Position numbers and translations under genes: made by a program. A DNA stretch of 25,501 nucleotides from NCBI GenBank assembly GCA_050736615.1, contig JBOHWL010000166.1, forward strand, positions 1 to 25,501, in the 5' to 3' direction. The stretch comes from JBOHWJ01 sp050736615. GTDB lineage: Bacteria; Desulfobacterota; Binatia; Binatales; Binataceae. Shown here piece after piece: positions 1 through 5,931 of the stretch; within the stretch, counting starts at the first letter, position 1, and every line of letters starts with the position of its first letter. The notes beneath the pieces are model-generated. The model had not been told where the DNA came from. It searched no databases and saw only the letters and a list, made by a program, of their open reading frames with translations.

Positions 1-771
1 GACGTGCGCGCGGGCAAGGTGACCAAGGGCGTGCGTTTTTTAGCCAACGCCGACGTGGGCGATCCGGTCGCGATGGCACGCTATTACTATGAGCAAGGCG
101 CGGATGAAATCGTCTTTTACGACATCACCGCGTCCAACGAACGGCGCGGTATCATGCTCGAGGTGGTGCGCGCGGTGGCGTGCGAGATCTTCATCCCGTT
201 CAGTGTCGGCGGCGGCTTGCGCACGGTCGAAGATATGCGCGCGGTGCTGCTGGCGGGTGCCGAGAAAGTTTCCATCGACTCGGGCGCGGTGCGCAATCCG
301 GCCATCATTGCCGAAGGCGCGCGCGCTTTTGGCAGCCAGTGTATCGTGTTGTCGATGCAGGTGCGGCGCATCGCGTCGAGCGCCGCCATCCCCTCCGGCT
401 ACGAGGTCATGATTGACGGCGGGCGCGCGCCCACAGGACGCGACGCGCTGGCTTGGGCCCGCGAGGGTGAGCGCCTCGGCGCCGGCGAGCTTTGTATCAA
501 TTCAATCGATCGCGACGGCACCAGGCTCGGCTACGATCTTGAGATCACGCGGCTGATGAGCGAGGCCGCGGCGATTCCGGTGATTGCCTCGGGCGGGGCT
601 GGCGAGCCGCGTCATCTGCTCGAAGCCTTTACCACCGGCGCCGCCGACGCTGCGATCGTCGCTTCCATTGTTCACTACGGCGAGCACCCGATGAACGAAC
701 TCAAGCGCTATCTCGAACGGCATGGGGTCGAGGTGCGCGATCATTCGAACGAAAGGAGCGCGTCCCATTGA
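1..771 (+). CDS. hisF: Imidazole glycerol phosphate synthase cyclase subunit HisF (5' end outside window)
   Basis: HisF is the cyclase half of the HisFH complex of histidine synthesis; it joins ammonia to PRFAR to give imidazole glycerol phosphate and AICAR in the cytoplasm. The frame is open from base 1 and gives 256 residues of a (beta-alpha)8 barrel. It begins D-V-R-A-G-K-V-T-K-G, matching the family's CLDV..G.V.KG, so the first codon is the catalytic Asp (Asp11 of T. maritima) and only about ten residues are missing; the GTG at base 4 is not the real start. Other family motifs are present: DITAS, GGGLR, GGR.PTG, DRDG and ASGGAG. Oddity: where the family has A-I-D-A-K (catalytic Asp130) this protein has S-M-Q-V-R, with Gln at codon 358-360. 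The stop overlaps the ribH start (TTGA). Family assignment is secure; activity is open because of the Gln. Confidence 0.93.
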   Translation, partial: DVRAGKVTKGVRFLANADVGDPVAMARYYYEQGADEIVFYDITASNERRGIMLEVVRAVACEIFIPFSVGGGLRTVEDMRAVLLAGAEKVSIDSGAVRNPAIIAEGARAFGSQCIVLSMQVRRIASSAAIPSGYEVMIDGGRAPTGRDALAWAREGERLGAGELCINSIDRDGTRLGYDLEITRLMSEAAAIPVIASGGAGEPRHLLEAFTTGAADAAIVASIVHYGEHPMNELKRYLERHGVEVRDHSNERSASH

Positions 772-1181
772 AGATCGCGCTGGTGGTGTCGGATTTCAAC
801 TTTGACGTTACTTCGCTGATGCTCGAGCGGGCGCGCCGTCACGCGGAATTCCTCGGCGCCGAGCTGAGCCGTGTGGTCCACGTTCCGGGCGTCTTCGATA
901 TGACGCTGGCGGTCAAAAAGCTGCTCCAGCGCGCGGATATCGAAGGCGTCGTCATGATCGGCGCCGTGATCAAGGGCGAGACGGGCCATGACGAACTGAT
1001 CGCGGGGGCGGCGGCCAAAGCCGCGACCGACCTCGCGCTCGCCTTCGACAAGCCGGTCGGCCTGGGCATCACCGGACCCGGGATGAATCGTCTGCAAGCC
1101 CTCGACCGCATCGACAATGCGAAAAACGCGGTGGAATCGGTCGTGCGGATGGTGCGCACGCTCGGTGAAATCGGCAAGTAA
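768..1181 (+). CDS. ribH: 6,7-dimethyl-8-ribityllumazine synthase, archaeal-like
   Basis: Lumazine synthase condenses 5-amino-6-ribitylamino-uracil with dihydroxybutanone phosphate, the penultimate step of riboflavin synthesis. The 137-residue product has the family core: VSDFN near the N-terminus, VPGVFDMTLAVKKLL, the substrate loop IGAVIKGETGHDEL with the conserved His, and LGITGPGMNRLQA near the C-terminus. From memory, GVFD, AVKKLL and the SGPGMTRLQA-like ending resemble methanogen RibH more than Bacillus or E. coli RibH. Start choice: TTG at 768 follows AGGAG at 754-758 by 9 bases and overlaps the hisF stop as TTGA, which suggests translational coupling. Usual length is 130-160 residues, so the gene is complete. 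No other riboflavin genes are next to it; ribF lies 13 kb away. Confidence 0.9.
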   Translation: MKIALVVSDFNFDVTSLMLERARRHAEFLGAELSRVVHVPGVFDMTLAVKKLLQRADIEGVVMIGAVIKGETGHDELIAGAAAKAATDLALAFDKPVGLGITGPGMNRLQALDRIDNAKNAVESVVRMVRTLGEIGK

Positions 1182-1215
1182 CCCACAGCCTGTGTAAAGA
1201 CGGCGTGCGTTCGCG

Positions 1216-1244
1216 TTGAGGCGCGGCCCGTACGCGCCTATACT
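1216..1244 (+). promoter_or_regulatory. Sigma70-type promoter of the MerR-TPR gene
   Basis: TTGAGG (1216-1221), a 17-base spacer, then TATACT (1239-1244). Expected transcription start is about 1251, one base before the in-frame GTG at 1252, so the transcript would have almost no leader. Confidence 0.6.
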
Positions 1245-1251
1245 TGCACCC

Positions 1252-2085
1252 GTGGCGGTGACGACGGCAGAGGCGGGTGCGGCGCATGCACAGACTTTCT
1301 CGACGCGAGCGGCGGCGCGTATTTTGGCGGTCTCACCCGATCGCATTCGTTACTGGGTCAGACGTCGTTTGTTCCGTCCCGCCGTCTCGCACGGCCGTAA
1401 CTACCGCTTCGTTTTCGACGATCTGCTGATGATGCGGCTGGCCAAGGAACTGTTGCCCAGCCGCCGTCATCTCGGCCGCGTGCGGCAATGCTTTGTGAAG
1501 GCGCGCACACTGTTTGATCGTAACCGGCCGCTGACCGCGCTCAGCTTCCAGCTTGAAGACGGCCGTATCGTGCTGCGCGACGGCGACGCGCTATGCGAAA
1601 TCGATAGCGGGCAAATGCTGCTGCACTTTACGGCCGTGCCTGCTGGAAAGGTCGATGATCGTTTCGCCGCCGCGCGCGTCCGCGCGCGCCTCGAGGAGGC
1701 GCGGCGGCTGGCTGAAACCGCACCGCCCCGCGCGATGAGGCTTTACCAGGATCTGCTGCGACGCGATCCGTCCAACGCCGATGTGAATGTGGAACTGGCC
1801 GCGTTGGAAGAACGTGAGGGGGATTTCGACGGTGCGCTGCGCCATATGCTCGGCGCCGCCGCCAGCGCGCCCACCAGGAGCGAAATTCACCTGAAGCTTG
1901 GCCTCCTTTATCGCCGGACGCATAATTGCGAGAGGGCCGTGCTCAGCTTTATGCGTGCGCTCGAAGGCGATCCGCAATCGCTCGAGGCGCATCGCAACCT
2001 GGCCGAACTTTACGAAAAAATGGGACGTTCGCGCGACGCGTTGCGCCATCTGAGCGCGCTCAACCGCCTGAGCCGCGATTGCTGA
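1252..2085 (+). CDS. MerR-like DNA-binding protein with C-terminal TPR repeats
   Basis: Likely cytoplasmic transcription regulator of unknown target. The N-terminal part (about residues 13-55) reads TFSTRAAARILAVSPDRIRYW, the winged helix-turn-helix pattern of MerR proteins, followed by an R-R-LFRP wing-like stretch. A middle segment to about residue 150 is not recognised. From about residue 155 there are tetratricopeptide helices, e.g. A-MRLYQDLLRRDPSNADV, LKLGLLYRRTHNCERAV and EAHRNLAELYEKMGRSRDAL, spaced roughly 34 residues apart. No metal-binding Cys cluster of the MerR/ZntR/CueR kind is seen. Start: the in-frame TTG at 1216 lies inside the promoter -35 box, so GTG 1252 (or GTG 1258) is preferred; neither has a Shine-Dalgarno. 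The gene sits alone after ribH and before an unknown gene pair, so context does not reveal the regulon. Confidence 0.72.
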   Translation: MAVTTAEAGAAHAQTFSTRAAARILAVSPDRIRYWVRRRLFRPAVSHGRNYRFVFDDLLMMRLAKELLPSRRHLGRVRQCFVKARTLFDRNRPLTALSFQLEDGRIVLRDGDALCEIDSGQMLLHFTAVPAGKVDDRFAAARVRARLEEARRLAETAPPRAMRLYQDLLRRDPSNADVNVELAALEEREGDFDGALRHMLGAAASAPTRSEIHLKLGLLYRRTHNCERAVLSFMRALEGDPQSLEAHRNLAELYEKMGRSRDALRHLSALNRLSRDC

Positions 2086-2119
2086 AGGCGCCGTCCGCGA
2101 AACTTTCAAAATCCACGCG

Positions 2120-2149
2120 TTGAATCCGTGCGCGCCGCGGCGATAAGCT
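2120..2149 (+). promoter_or_regulatory. Possible promoter of the unknown gene pair
   Basis: TTGAAT (2120-2125), an 18-base spacer, then TAAGCT (2144-2149). The -10 box is weak (three of six consensus bases, including the key first, second and last). Predicted start near 2156 is 2 bases before the ATG at 2158, the same leaderless layout as at 1252 and 22990. Confidence 0.35.
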
Positions 2150-2157
2150 ATCGGCGT

Positions 2158-2496
2158 ATGGATGCCCGCCCACTCAAACGTATCGATATCTTGCGGCACG
2201 AGTTAAAGGCGCTGCGCTTTGTCTTGGACCACTATCATTCGGCTGACTTCGAACGCGCCTCCGTACCGCCGCGCGATGATTTCCAGGCGCCGCAGAGCAG
2301 GGAACTTTATGACGTGATCATGAAGGCTTCCACCCGCGCCGAGGCCGAAGCGGAAATCGCCGCGATGGACCTTGAGGAGGTCGATATCGATTCCTTCCTA
2401 AGGCTCTCAGGCGAGCATTATTACACCTATCCGGCCCTGGTGAGGGAACGCGCCGCGGCGATTCGGCAGGGCCGCCTCACGGTCGAAGCGGCTTGA
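2158..2496 (+). CDS. Hypothetical protein, weakly DnaB-N-domain-like
   Basis: A 112-residue, mostly helical, acidic protein that I do not recognise with confidence. The central part, D-DFQAPQSRELYDVIMKA, resembles the DF..P.HR.IF.AI pattern in the N-terminal domain of replicative helicase DnaB (also the DnaG C-terminal fold), but this is a short motif match only. No signal peptide, membrane segment or Cys motif is seen. Start: ATG 2158 is preferred over the in-frame GTG at 2128 because a promoter-like sequence ends at 2149 and the GTG lies between its boxes. Its stop overlaps the TTG start of the next gene (TTGA), so the two are very probably co-translated and may act together. Confidence 0.6.
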   Translation: MDARPLKRIDILRHELKALRFVLDHYHSADFERASVPPRDDFQAPQSRELYDVIMKASTRAEAEAEIAAMDLEEVDIDSFLRLSGEHYYTYPALVRERAAAIRQGRLTVEAA

Positions 2497-2840
2497 AACT
2501 GGATTACAAGGAGTTGTTCTTTCTGCTGGATCGGGCGGGTGCGGTCATCGCCTTCCAGGAAAAGCACAGTTCATGGGCGGGCGCGTTGGCTTTTTCCGAC
2601 GAGACGAGCGCACACGCTTTAATTCAGGCCAGTCGTCTGGAAGTGGCGGAAATCGCCGCGCTGGCGCTCGACGAGGAAAGCGTGGCGAGCCTGGTGACGG
2701 CGCTTAAGCGGCGGCCGATTCGCTGTCTCTTGCTCGACCTCGATTACCATTCCGGAACCTGCCGTCAGATCGAGTTCGAAGCCAACGGACTTGGCGCCGT
2801 GCATGAACGGCGGTTTTCCTCCGAGCATCAGCACGGCTGA
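2493..2840 (+). CDS. Hypothetical protein
   Basis: A 115-residue cytoplasmic protein that I do not recognise. Visible features: a start region KLDYKELFFLLDRAGAVIAF, a helical acidic middle with LEVAEIAALALDEESVASLV, and a hydrophobic strand CLLLDLDYHSGTC that looks like a beta strand ending in two Asp. No catalytic motif is evident; the alternation of strands and helices suggests a small alpha/beta fold. It starts with TTG overlapping the previous stop by 4 bases, and ends 19 bases before the threonine dehydratase ATG, so the three genes may form one transcript. Codon use is like that of its neighbours, which supports a real gene. Confidence 0.6.
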   Translation: MKLDYKELFFLLDRAGAVIAFQEKHSSWAGALAFSDETSAHALIQASRLEVAEIAALALDEESVASLVTALKRRPIRCLLLDLDYHSGTCRQIEFEANGLGAVHERRFSSEHQHG

Positions 2841-2859
2841 CAAACATGCTGGAGTAGTG

Positions 2860-4065
2860 ATGGCCTTCGCACTTGAGCAGATCGAGTTGGCGAGGCGGCG
2901 GCTTGAGGGGATTATCGAGCCGACGCCTTTGATTCGCAACGCCACGCTGGGGCGGATGCTCGAGGCCGAAGTTTTCATCAAACCCGAAAATCTGCAGAAA
3001 ACCGGCTCGTTCAAACTGCGCGGCGCTTATAATCGAATTGCGGCGCTGACCCCGCAAGAAGCGGCGCGGGGCGTGGTTGCGGCGTCAGCCGGGAATCACG
3101 GACAGGCGCTGGCGTACGCGGCCACGCGCGCCGGTGTAAGCGCCACGATCGTAATGCCGAAGAGCGCCGCGATCGCGAAAATCGACGCCACCCGCGGCTA
3201 CGGCCAGAACGTCGTGCTCGAAGGCATCGACTACCAGGAGGCCCATCGCGCGGCCGAGGAGATTCGCGCCCGCACCGGCGCGTTGTTCGTCGACGCCTAT
3301 GACGATGCCCATGTGATCGCCGGCCAAGGCACGATTGGCCTCGAAATCGCCGACCAACTCGCGCCCGACGCCGTGCTGGTGCCGGTGGGCGGCGGCGGGC
3401 TCATCGCAGGCGTCGCGTTCGCGATCAAGGCGCGCATGCCGGCGGTCGATGTAATCGCGGTCGAGGCGGCGGGCTCGGCGCAATTGAGCGCTAGCATTAC
3501 GGCCGGCGCGCCGGTCACGATCGGGCGGCCGGTGGATACGATTGCCGACGGCTTGGCCACAGGCCGCATTGGGCGCTTGCCCTTTGAATTGATCAAGGAG
3601 CATGTGCGCCGCATCGTCACGGTTGACGATTTCGAGATCGGCGAGGCGGTGTTGCTGATGCTCGAACGGATGAAGCTTCTGACCGAAGGCGCGGGCGCGG
3701 CCGCGCTGGCCGGGGCGCTCAAAATCAAATCCACCTTGCGCGGCAAGCGGATTGTCATCTGTGTCACTGGCGGTAATATCGATATCAACCTGCTCGATCG
3801 CATCATTGGCTACGGCCTGGCCAAGGCCGGGCGTCTGGTCAATCTCGCGATCGACCTGCATGACCGGCCCGGCGAACTGCAAAAAATGCTCGCACTGATC
3901 AGCGAGACCGGCGCCAATGTCCGCGCGATCGAGCATGACCGCGCCCGCCGCGACGTTCCGATCGGCAGCGCACGGGTGGCGCTGCAATTGGAAACACGCA
4001 GCGCCGAGCATATCAGTGAAGTACGGGAACGCCTCATCGCGCGCGGTTACGTAATCGCGCATTGA
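2860..4065 (+). CDS. ilvA: Threonine dehydratase (threonine ammonia-lyase) with one ACT domain
   Basis: PLP enzyme that deaminates threonine to 2-oxobutanoate, feeding isoleucine synthesis or threonine breakdown. The 401-residue product has the PLP lysine in KTGSFKLRGAYN (Lys52), ASAGNHGQALAYAA, the phosphate-binding GGGGLIAG and the C-terminal catalytic-domain motif CVTGGNI. Residues from about 330 on form one ACT domain (LAIDLHDRPGELQKML and the following ETGANVRAIEHDR). That layout matches the roughly 400-residue single-ACT class (TdcB-like/short IlvA), not the two-ACT E. coli IlvA. Start: ATG 2860 has GGAG at 2851-2854; the frame is open further upstream but that part overlaps the preceding gene and is not conserved-looking. 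Regulation by an amino acid at the ACT domain is expected from the family. Confidence 0.92.
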   Translation: MAFALEQIELARRRLEGIIEPTPLIRNATLGRMLEAEVFIKPENLQKTGSFKLRGAYNRIAALTPQEAARGVVAASAGNHGQALAYAATRAGVSATIVMPKSAAIAKIDATRGYGQNVVLEGIDYQEAHRAAEEIRARTGALFVDAYDDAHVIAGQGTIGLEIADQLAPDAVLVPVGGGGLIAGVAFAIKARMPAVDVIAVEAAGSAQLSASITAGAPVTIGRPVDTIADGLATGRIGRLPFELIKEHVRRIVTVDDFEIGEAVLLMLERMKLLTEGAGAAALAGALKIKSTLRGKRIVICVTGGNIDINLLDRIIGYGLAKAGRLVNLAIDLHDRPGELQKMLALISETGANVRAIEHDRARRDVPIGSARVALQLETRSAEHISEVRERLIARGYVIAH

Positions 4066-4087
4066 GCAGGCGGGGTTCTCTTACCTT

Positions 4088-4240
4088 CAGGGAACCTCCG
4101 CACAAGCCTCGCTTGTGATTTCGAGCGCATTAGCGAATCAACGGATTTCCGGGATTCCTCGCTTTCTTACGCAGCTCGCAGACTCGCCTGCTCGCTCCGC
4201 CGCACAGGGCGGCTCCGCTGGCGGCGCTCGGAATGACAGA
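4088..4240 (+). repeat. Dispersed repeat B, copy 1 (decayed right end)
   Basis: Bases 4089-4108 are identical, in reverse complement, to the right end of copy 2 (15130-15149), 20 of 20. The interior cgcagctcgcagactcgcct (from 4170) matches 15031-15055 at 24 of 25 positions in the same orientation. Ends with ggaatgacag, resembling the internal GAATGACA of copy 2, but the outer right arm is missing. It begins 23 bases after the ilvA stop. Confidence 0.8.
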
Positions 4241-4493
4241 TAACACTTGCGCCGTGCTTTCTCAGTGGAGTAGATGCTTGAAGACTCCGAATTCAAGCGC
4301 GACGATCACAGCGGCGAGCGCCAGCGCGACCATCATCCCGGCCATCGATTTCCACACCGTATACTTGCGCATCACGTATTCCGTACGACTTCGCATGTGT
4401 CCGCGTGGTCGCCCGACGGCTCCCTCAACAACTGCAGTCGCGCACCTGGATGGCTAGATGATTCAGCCTGGCCATCGGTGAAGGTCTCCTTGG
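4241..4493. other. Intergenic spacer between two repeats
   Basis: Lies between repeat B copy 1 and repeat A copy 1. Apart from the minus-strand mini-ORF at 4262-4396 I see no promoter, RNA or conserved motif here. Overlapping plus-strand reading frames have unlikely compositions. Confidence 0.5.
4262..4396 (-). CDS. Candidate 44-residue single-pass membrane protein
   Basis: A small reading frame, ATG at 4396 to TGA at 4262. The product begins MRSRTEYVMRKYTVWKSM, is positively charged, and continues with one hydrophobic helix (about residues 18-38: AGMMVALALAAVIVALEFGV) ending FKHLLH. This arrangement (basic N-terminus, one membrane helix, short tail) is what a small inner-membrane protein looks like, and third codon positions are mostly G or C as in neighbours. 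Against it: no good Shine-Dalgarno before the ATG (a second ATG is at codon 9), no clear promoter, and it sits between repeats. Function unknown. Confidence 0.4.
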   Translation of the reverse strand: MRSRTEYVMRKYTVWKSMAGMMVALALAAVIVALEFGVFKHLLH

Positions 4494-4647
4494 CAGGGTG
4501 TTGAAAAATCACAGCCTGCACCCCCTCTCTGGGCTCCCCCGCAAGGCTGCGGGGGAGAACATTGAGGAAAGAAGCCAGCTTTACCCACGGTGTTGAGACT
4601 GATCAGGCATCCAATGGTGTGATGATCATGCCTTTTTCAACAGCCTG
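4494..4647 (+). repeat. MITE-like palindromic element A, copy 1
   Basis: A 154-bp element with terminal inverted repeats CAGGGTGTTGAAAAA (4494-4508) and TTTTTCAACAGCCTG (4633-4647), 14 of 15 paired. Flanks TTGG and TTAG could be a worn 4-base target duplication. A perfect 10-bp stem with a 4-base loop lies inside (CTCCCCCGCA at 4534, TGCGGGGGAG ending 4557). The reverse complement of 9364-9514 aligns along the whole length. No coding capacity, so non-autonomous. It ends 16 bases from the 3' end of the DUF2283 gene. Confidence 0.85.
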
Positions 4648-4663
4648 TTAGGGAGACTCGGAA

Positions 4664-4870
4664 TCAAGATCCCAGCGCAACCTCGAGCGGATGCTCTTTA
4701 AGCGCGCTGACCTTGAACACCGAGAAGCCAATCACATTGCCCTCCGCGTCGACCTTTTCCATCACCTGATCGTTGGTGGTTTCCCGGAAATACCCTTCCC
4801 TGCGCTCGAACATGACCTCCAGGAAGTCACCCTCGGCGTCGTACCAGACCTTTACGTGCTTGCGCTCCAT
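4664..4870 (-). CDS. DUF2283 family protein (putative antitoxin-like partner)
   Basis: A 68-residue protein with the DUF2283 pattern: VKVWYDAEGDFLEVMF near the N-terminus, YFRETTNDQVMEKVDAEGNV in the middle and GFSVFKVSALK near the end. The family is small, cytoplasmic and of unknown function, and is frequently encoded right beside a roughly 100-residue partner, as here. ATG at 4870 is preceded by AAGGGA about 9 bases away, a usable ribosome site. The start lies inside the last 19 bases of the upstream gene, so translation is coupled. Proposed role as the antitoxin or accessory half of a two-gene module is inference from gene size, order and overlap. Confidence 0.8.
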   Translation of the reverse strand: MERKHVKVWYDAEGDFLEVMFERREGYFRETTNDQVMEKVDAEGNVIGFSVFKVSALKEHPLEVALGS

Positions 4871-5166
4871 ACAACGGTTCCCTTCTTCGGCCTGTCGGTC
4901 AGATAGGCCGTCAACACAAACGCATCACTCGCTTCAACCTTCACGACCACGCTGACAAACTTATCGCCCATCCGTGTTCCCGCATGGAAGCGGTAGTACA
5001 GACGGGCGGCCTCGTCGCTGATTGACTGAATCACCAGGTCCGGGTGCCTCAAGGTTTCTGAAATCGCCGCCTCGAGCCCCGCCATTTCTGGATGATCCAG
5101 GATATGCGCCAGCCGTTCGCCGGTCAGCCTGACGGCCAAGCCTTGATAGTCGACGATTATCTCCAC
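4852..5166 (-). CDS. Small protein partnered with DUF2283 (possible BECR-fold nuclease-like toxin)
   Basis: A 104-residue protein. It shows LTGERLAHILDHPEMAGLE, then ISETLRHPDLV, a LYYRFHAGTRMGDKFVSVVV strand pair and a VLTAYLTDRPKKG ending. This LT.ER..HI..HPEM / ETL..PD / YY / K..VVV / VLTAY pattern is one I associate with small proteins encoded next to DUF2283, and it resembles phage-derived BECR-fold (RelE/colicin-like) nuclease families. The His residues and the basic C-terminus would suit an RNase, but no catalytic site is proven. Start is GTG at 5166; no clear Shine-Dalgarno precedes it. It overlaps the DUF2283 gene by 19 bases. If not a toxin it may be a plain conserved housekeeping pair. 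Confidence 0.65.
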   Translation of the reverse strand: MEIIVDYQGLAVRLTGERLAHILDHPEMAGLEAAISETLRHPDLVIQSISDEAARLYYRFHAGTRMGDKFVSVVVKVEASDAFVLTAYLTDRPKKGTVVWSAST

Positions 5167-5486
5167 ATCGTTCTTACGCCGCCTGTCGGATCAGCGGTGC
5201 GTGCGTCGTACGCCGACGCTTCGCACTGACTTTCGTGGACAGATCGCGGCCTGCATGAGCGCCGAGCGAATCTTGCCCGACGCCATTTCCACGGCCGACG
5301 CGTCCACGCCACATCCGCGCGGTGCAAAATGCCACGAATACAAGCATAGTCAGGCTCTCAACCGGCCAGACGTGCGCAAGCCTTTGCGTGTCCCTGACAC
5401 AGAAGGCGGCGTGATCGGCCGTTTGAGCATAAGCGAACTCCCCCAGCCACGGGCTCGCGCGCGAGCCTTATAGGGGGAGTGGGTCG
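5167..5486. other. Intergenic region upstream of the DUF2283 pair
   Basis: Holds the hairpin at 5437-5480 and otherwise nothing I can support. Short frames on both strands (e.g. a 57-codon minus frame and a 90-codon plus frame) are rich in Arg and Ser, lack ribosome sites and look like GC-rich noise or decayed coding sequence. Confidence 0.5.
5437..5480. terminator. Large hairpin after the gap-pgk operon
   Basis: Outer arms ACTCCCCC (5437-5444) and GGGGGAGT (5473-5480) pair perfectly; inside is a 16-base perfect palindrome, GGCTCGCG/CGCGAGCC (5452-5467). It lies 7 bases beyond the stop of the zinc-ribbon gene, where a terminator of the minus-strand operon would be expected. No U-tract follows, so it may instead be a processing or REP-like structure. 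Confidence 0.45.
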
Positions 5487-5867
5487 TCAGTGCTTGCGCA
5501 TCATTTTGATTCTTGGCCGCAGGTCTACCAGGTGTTCGATTCGCAAAATGAAGGCGTCGTACTCGCGCTGTTCAACGCGCGCCAAAGCCGCTTGATCATT
5601 GCCCTTTTGCCTCGCCGCCTCCGACGCCCGTGTGCGCGCCTGACGGAACTCTTCGAAGGCATCCCTCACTATGCGGCAAATGGTGGTTTTGGGCACGAAC
5701 GAGGCGCGGCAATGAAGGCAATGGAAGACCACGCCCGCTTCAAAATGGCGATAGGGAACCTCGAAGTGCCGCGCGCATTGCTGGCACACCAGCGGCACCT
5801 GCCAAGTCATCGGATCGAGTTTGATTCGCTCCGCCGTGCCGTCCCCAGAGACGTTGTCGTTGCCCAT
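5487..5867 (-). CDS. Small zinc-ribbon protein of unknown function
   Basis: A 126-residue protein with two CxxC pairs, VCQQCARHF and FHCLHCRASF, 20-odd residues apart, which would bind one zinc in a ribbon fold. The C-terminal half is a charged helix (EEFRQARTRASEAARQKGND and onward) ending in a basic tail. This could be a nucleic-acid or protein-binding adaptor; nothing indicates an enzyme. It is the last gene of the minus-strand gap-pgk run. Start is uncertain: ATG 5867 is used, but the frame is open to a GTG at 5930, one base after the pgk stop (TAG-A-GTG), which would couple it to pgk. Neither has a Shine-Dalgarno. Confidence 0.65.
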   Translation of the reverse strand: MGNDNVSGDGTAERIKLDPMTWQVPLVCQQCARHFEVPYRHFEAGVVFHCLHCRASFVPKTTICRIVRDAFEEFRQARTRASEAARQKGNDQAALARVEQREYDAFILRIEHLVDLRPRIKMMRKH

Positions 5868-5931
5868 GATGGTTGATTCGCACGTGGCCCGCGGGCTCGT
5901 TCCCACTCCACGATCCAAAAATTCACACACT

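Noticed and set aside
3085..4062. 325-codon minus-strand frame opposite ilvA
   Set aside because: Shadow of ilvA; no motifs and no ribosome site.
4494..4557. GC-rich hairpin read as a terminator for neighbouring genes
   Set aside because: It lies inside repeat A, no U-tract follows on either strand, and it recurs inside the tol operon where termination would be harmful.
5201..5473. 90-codon plus-strand frame between the DUF2283 pair and the hairpin
   Set aside because: No ribosome site, runs into the palindrome, improbable composition.
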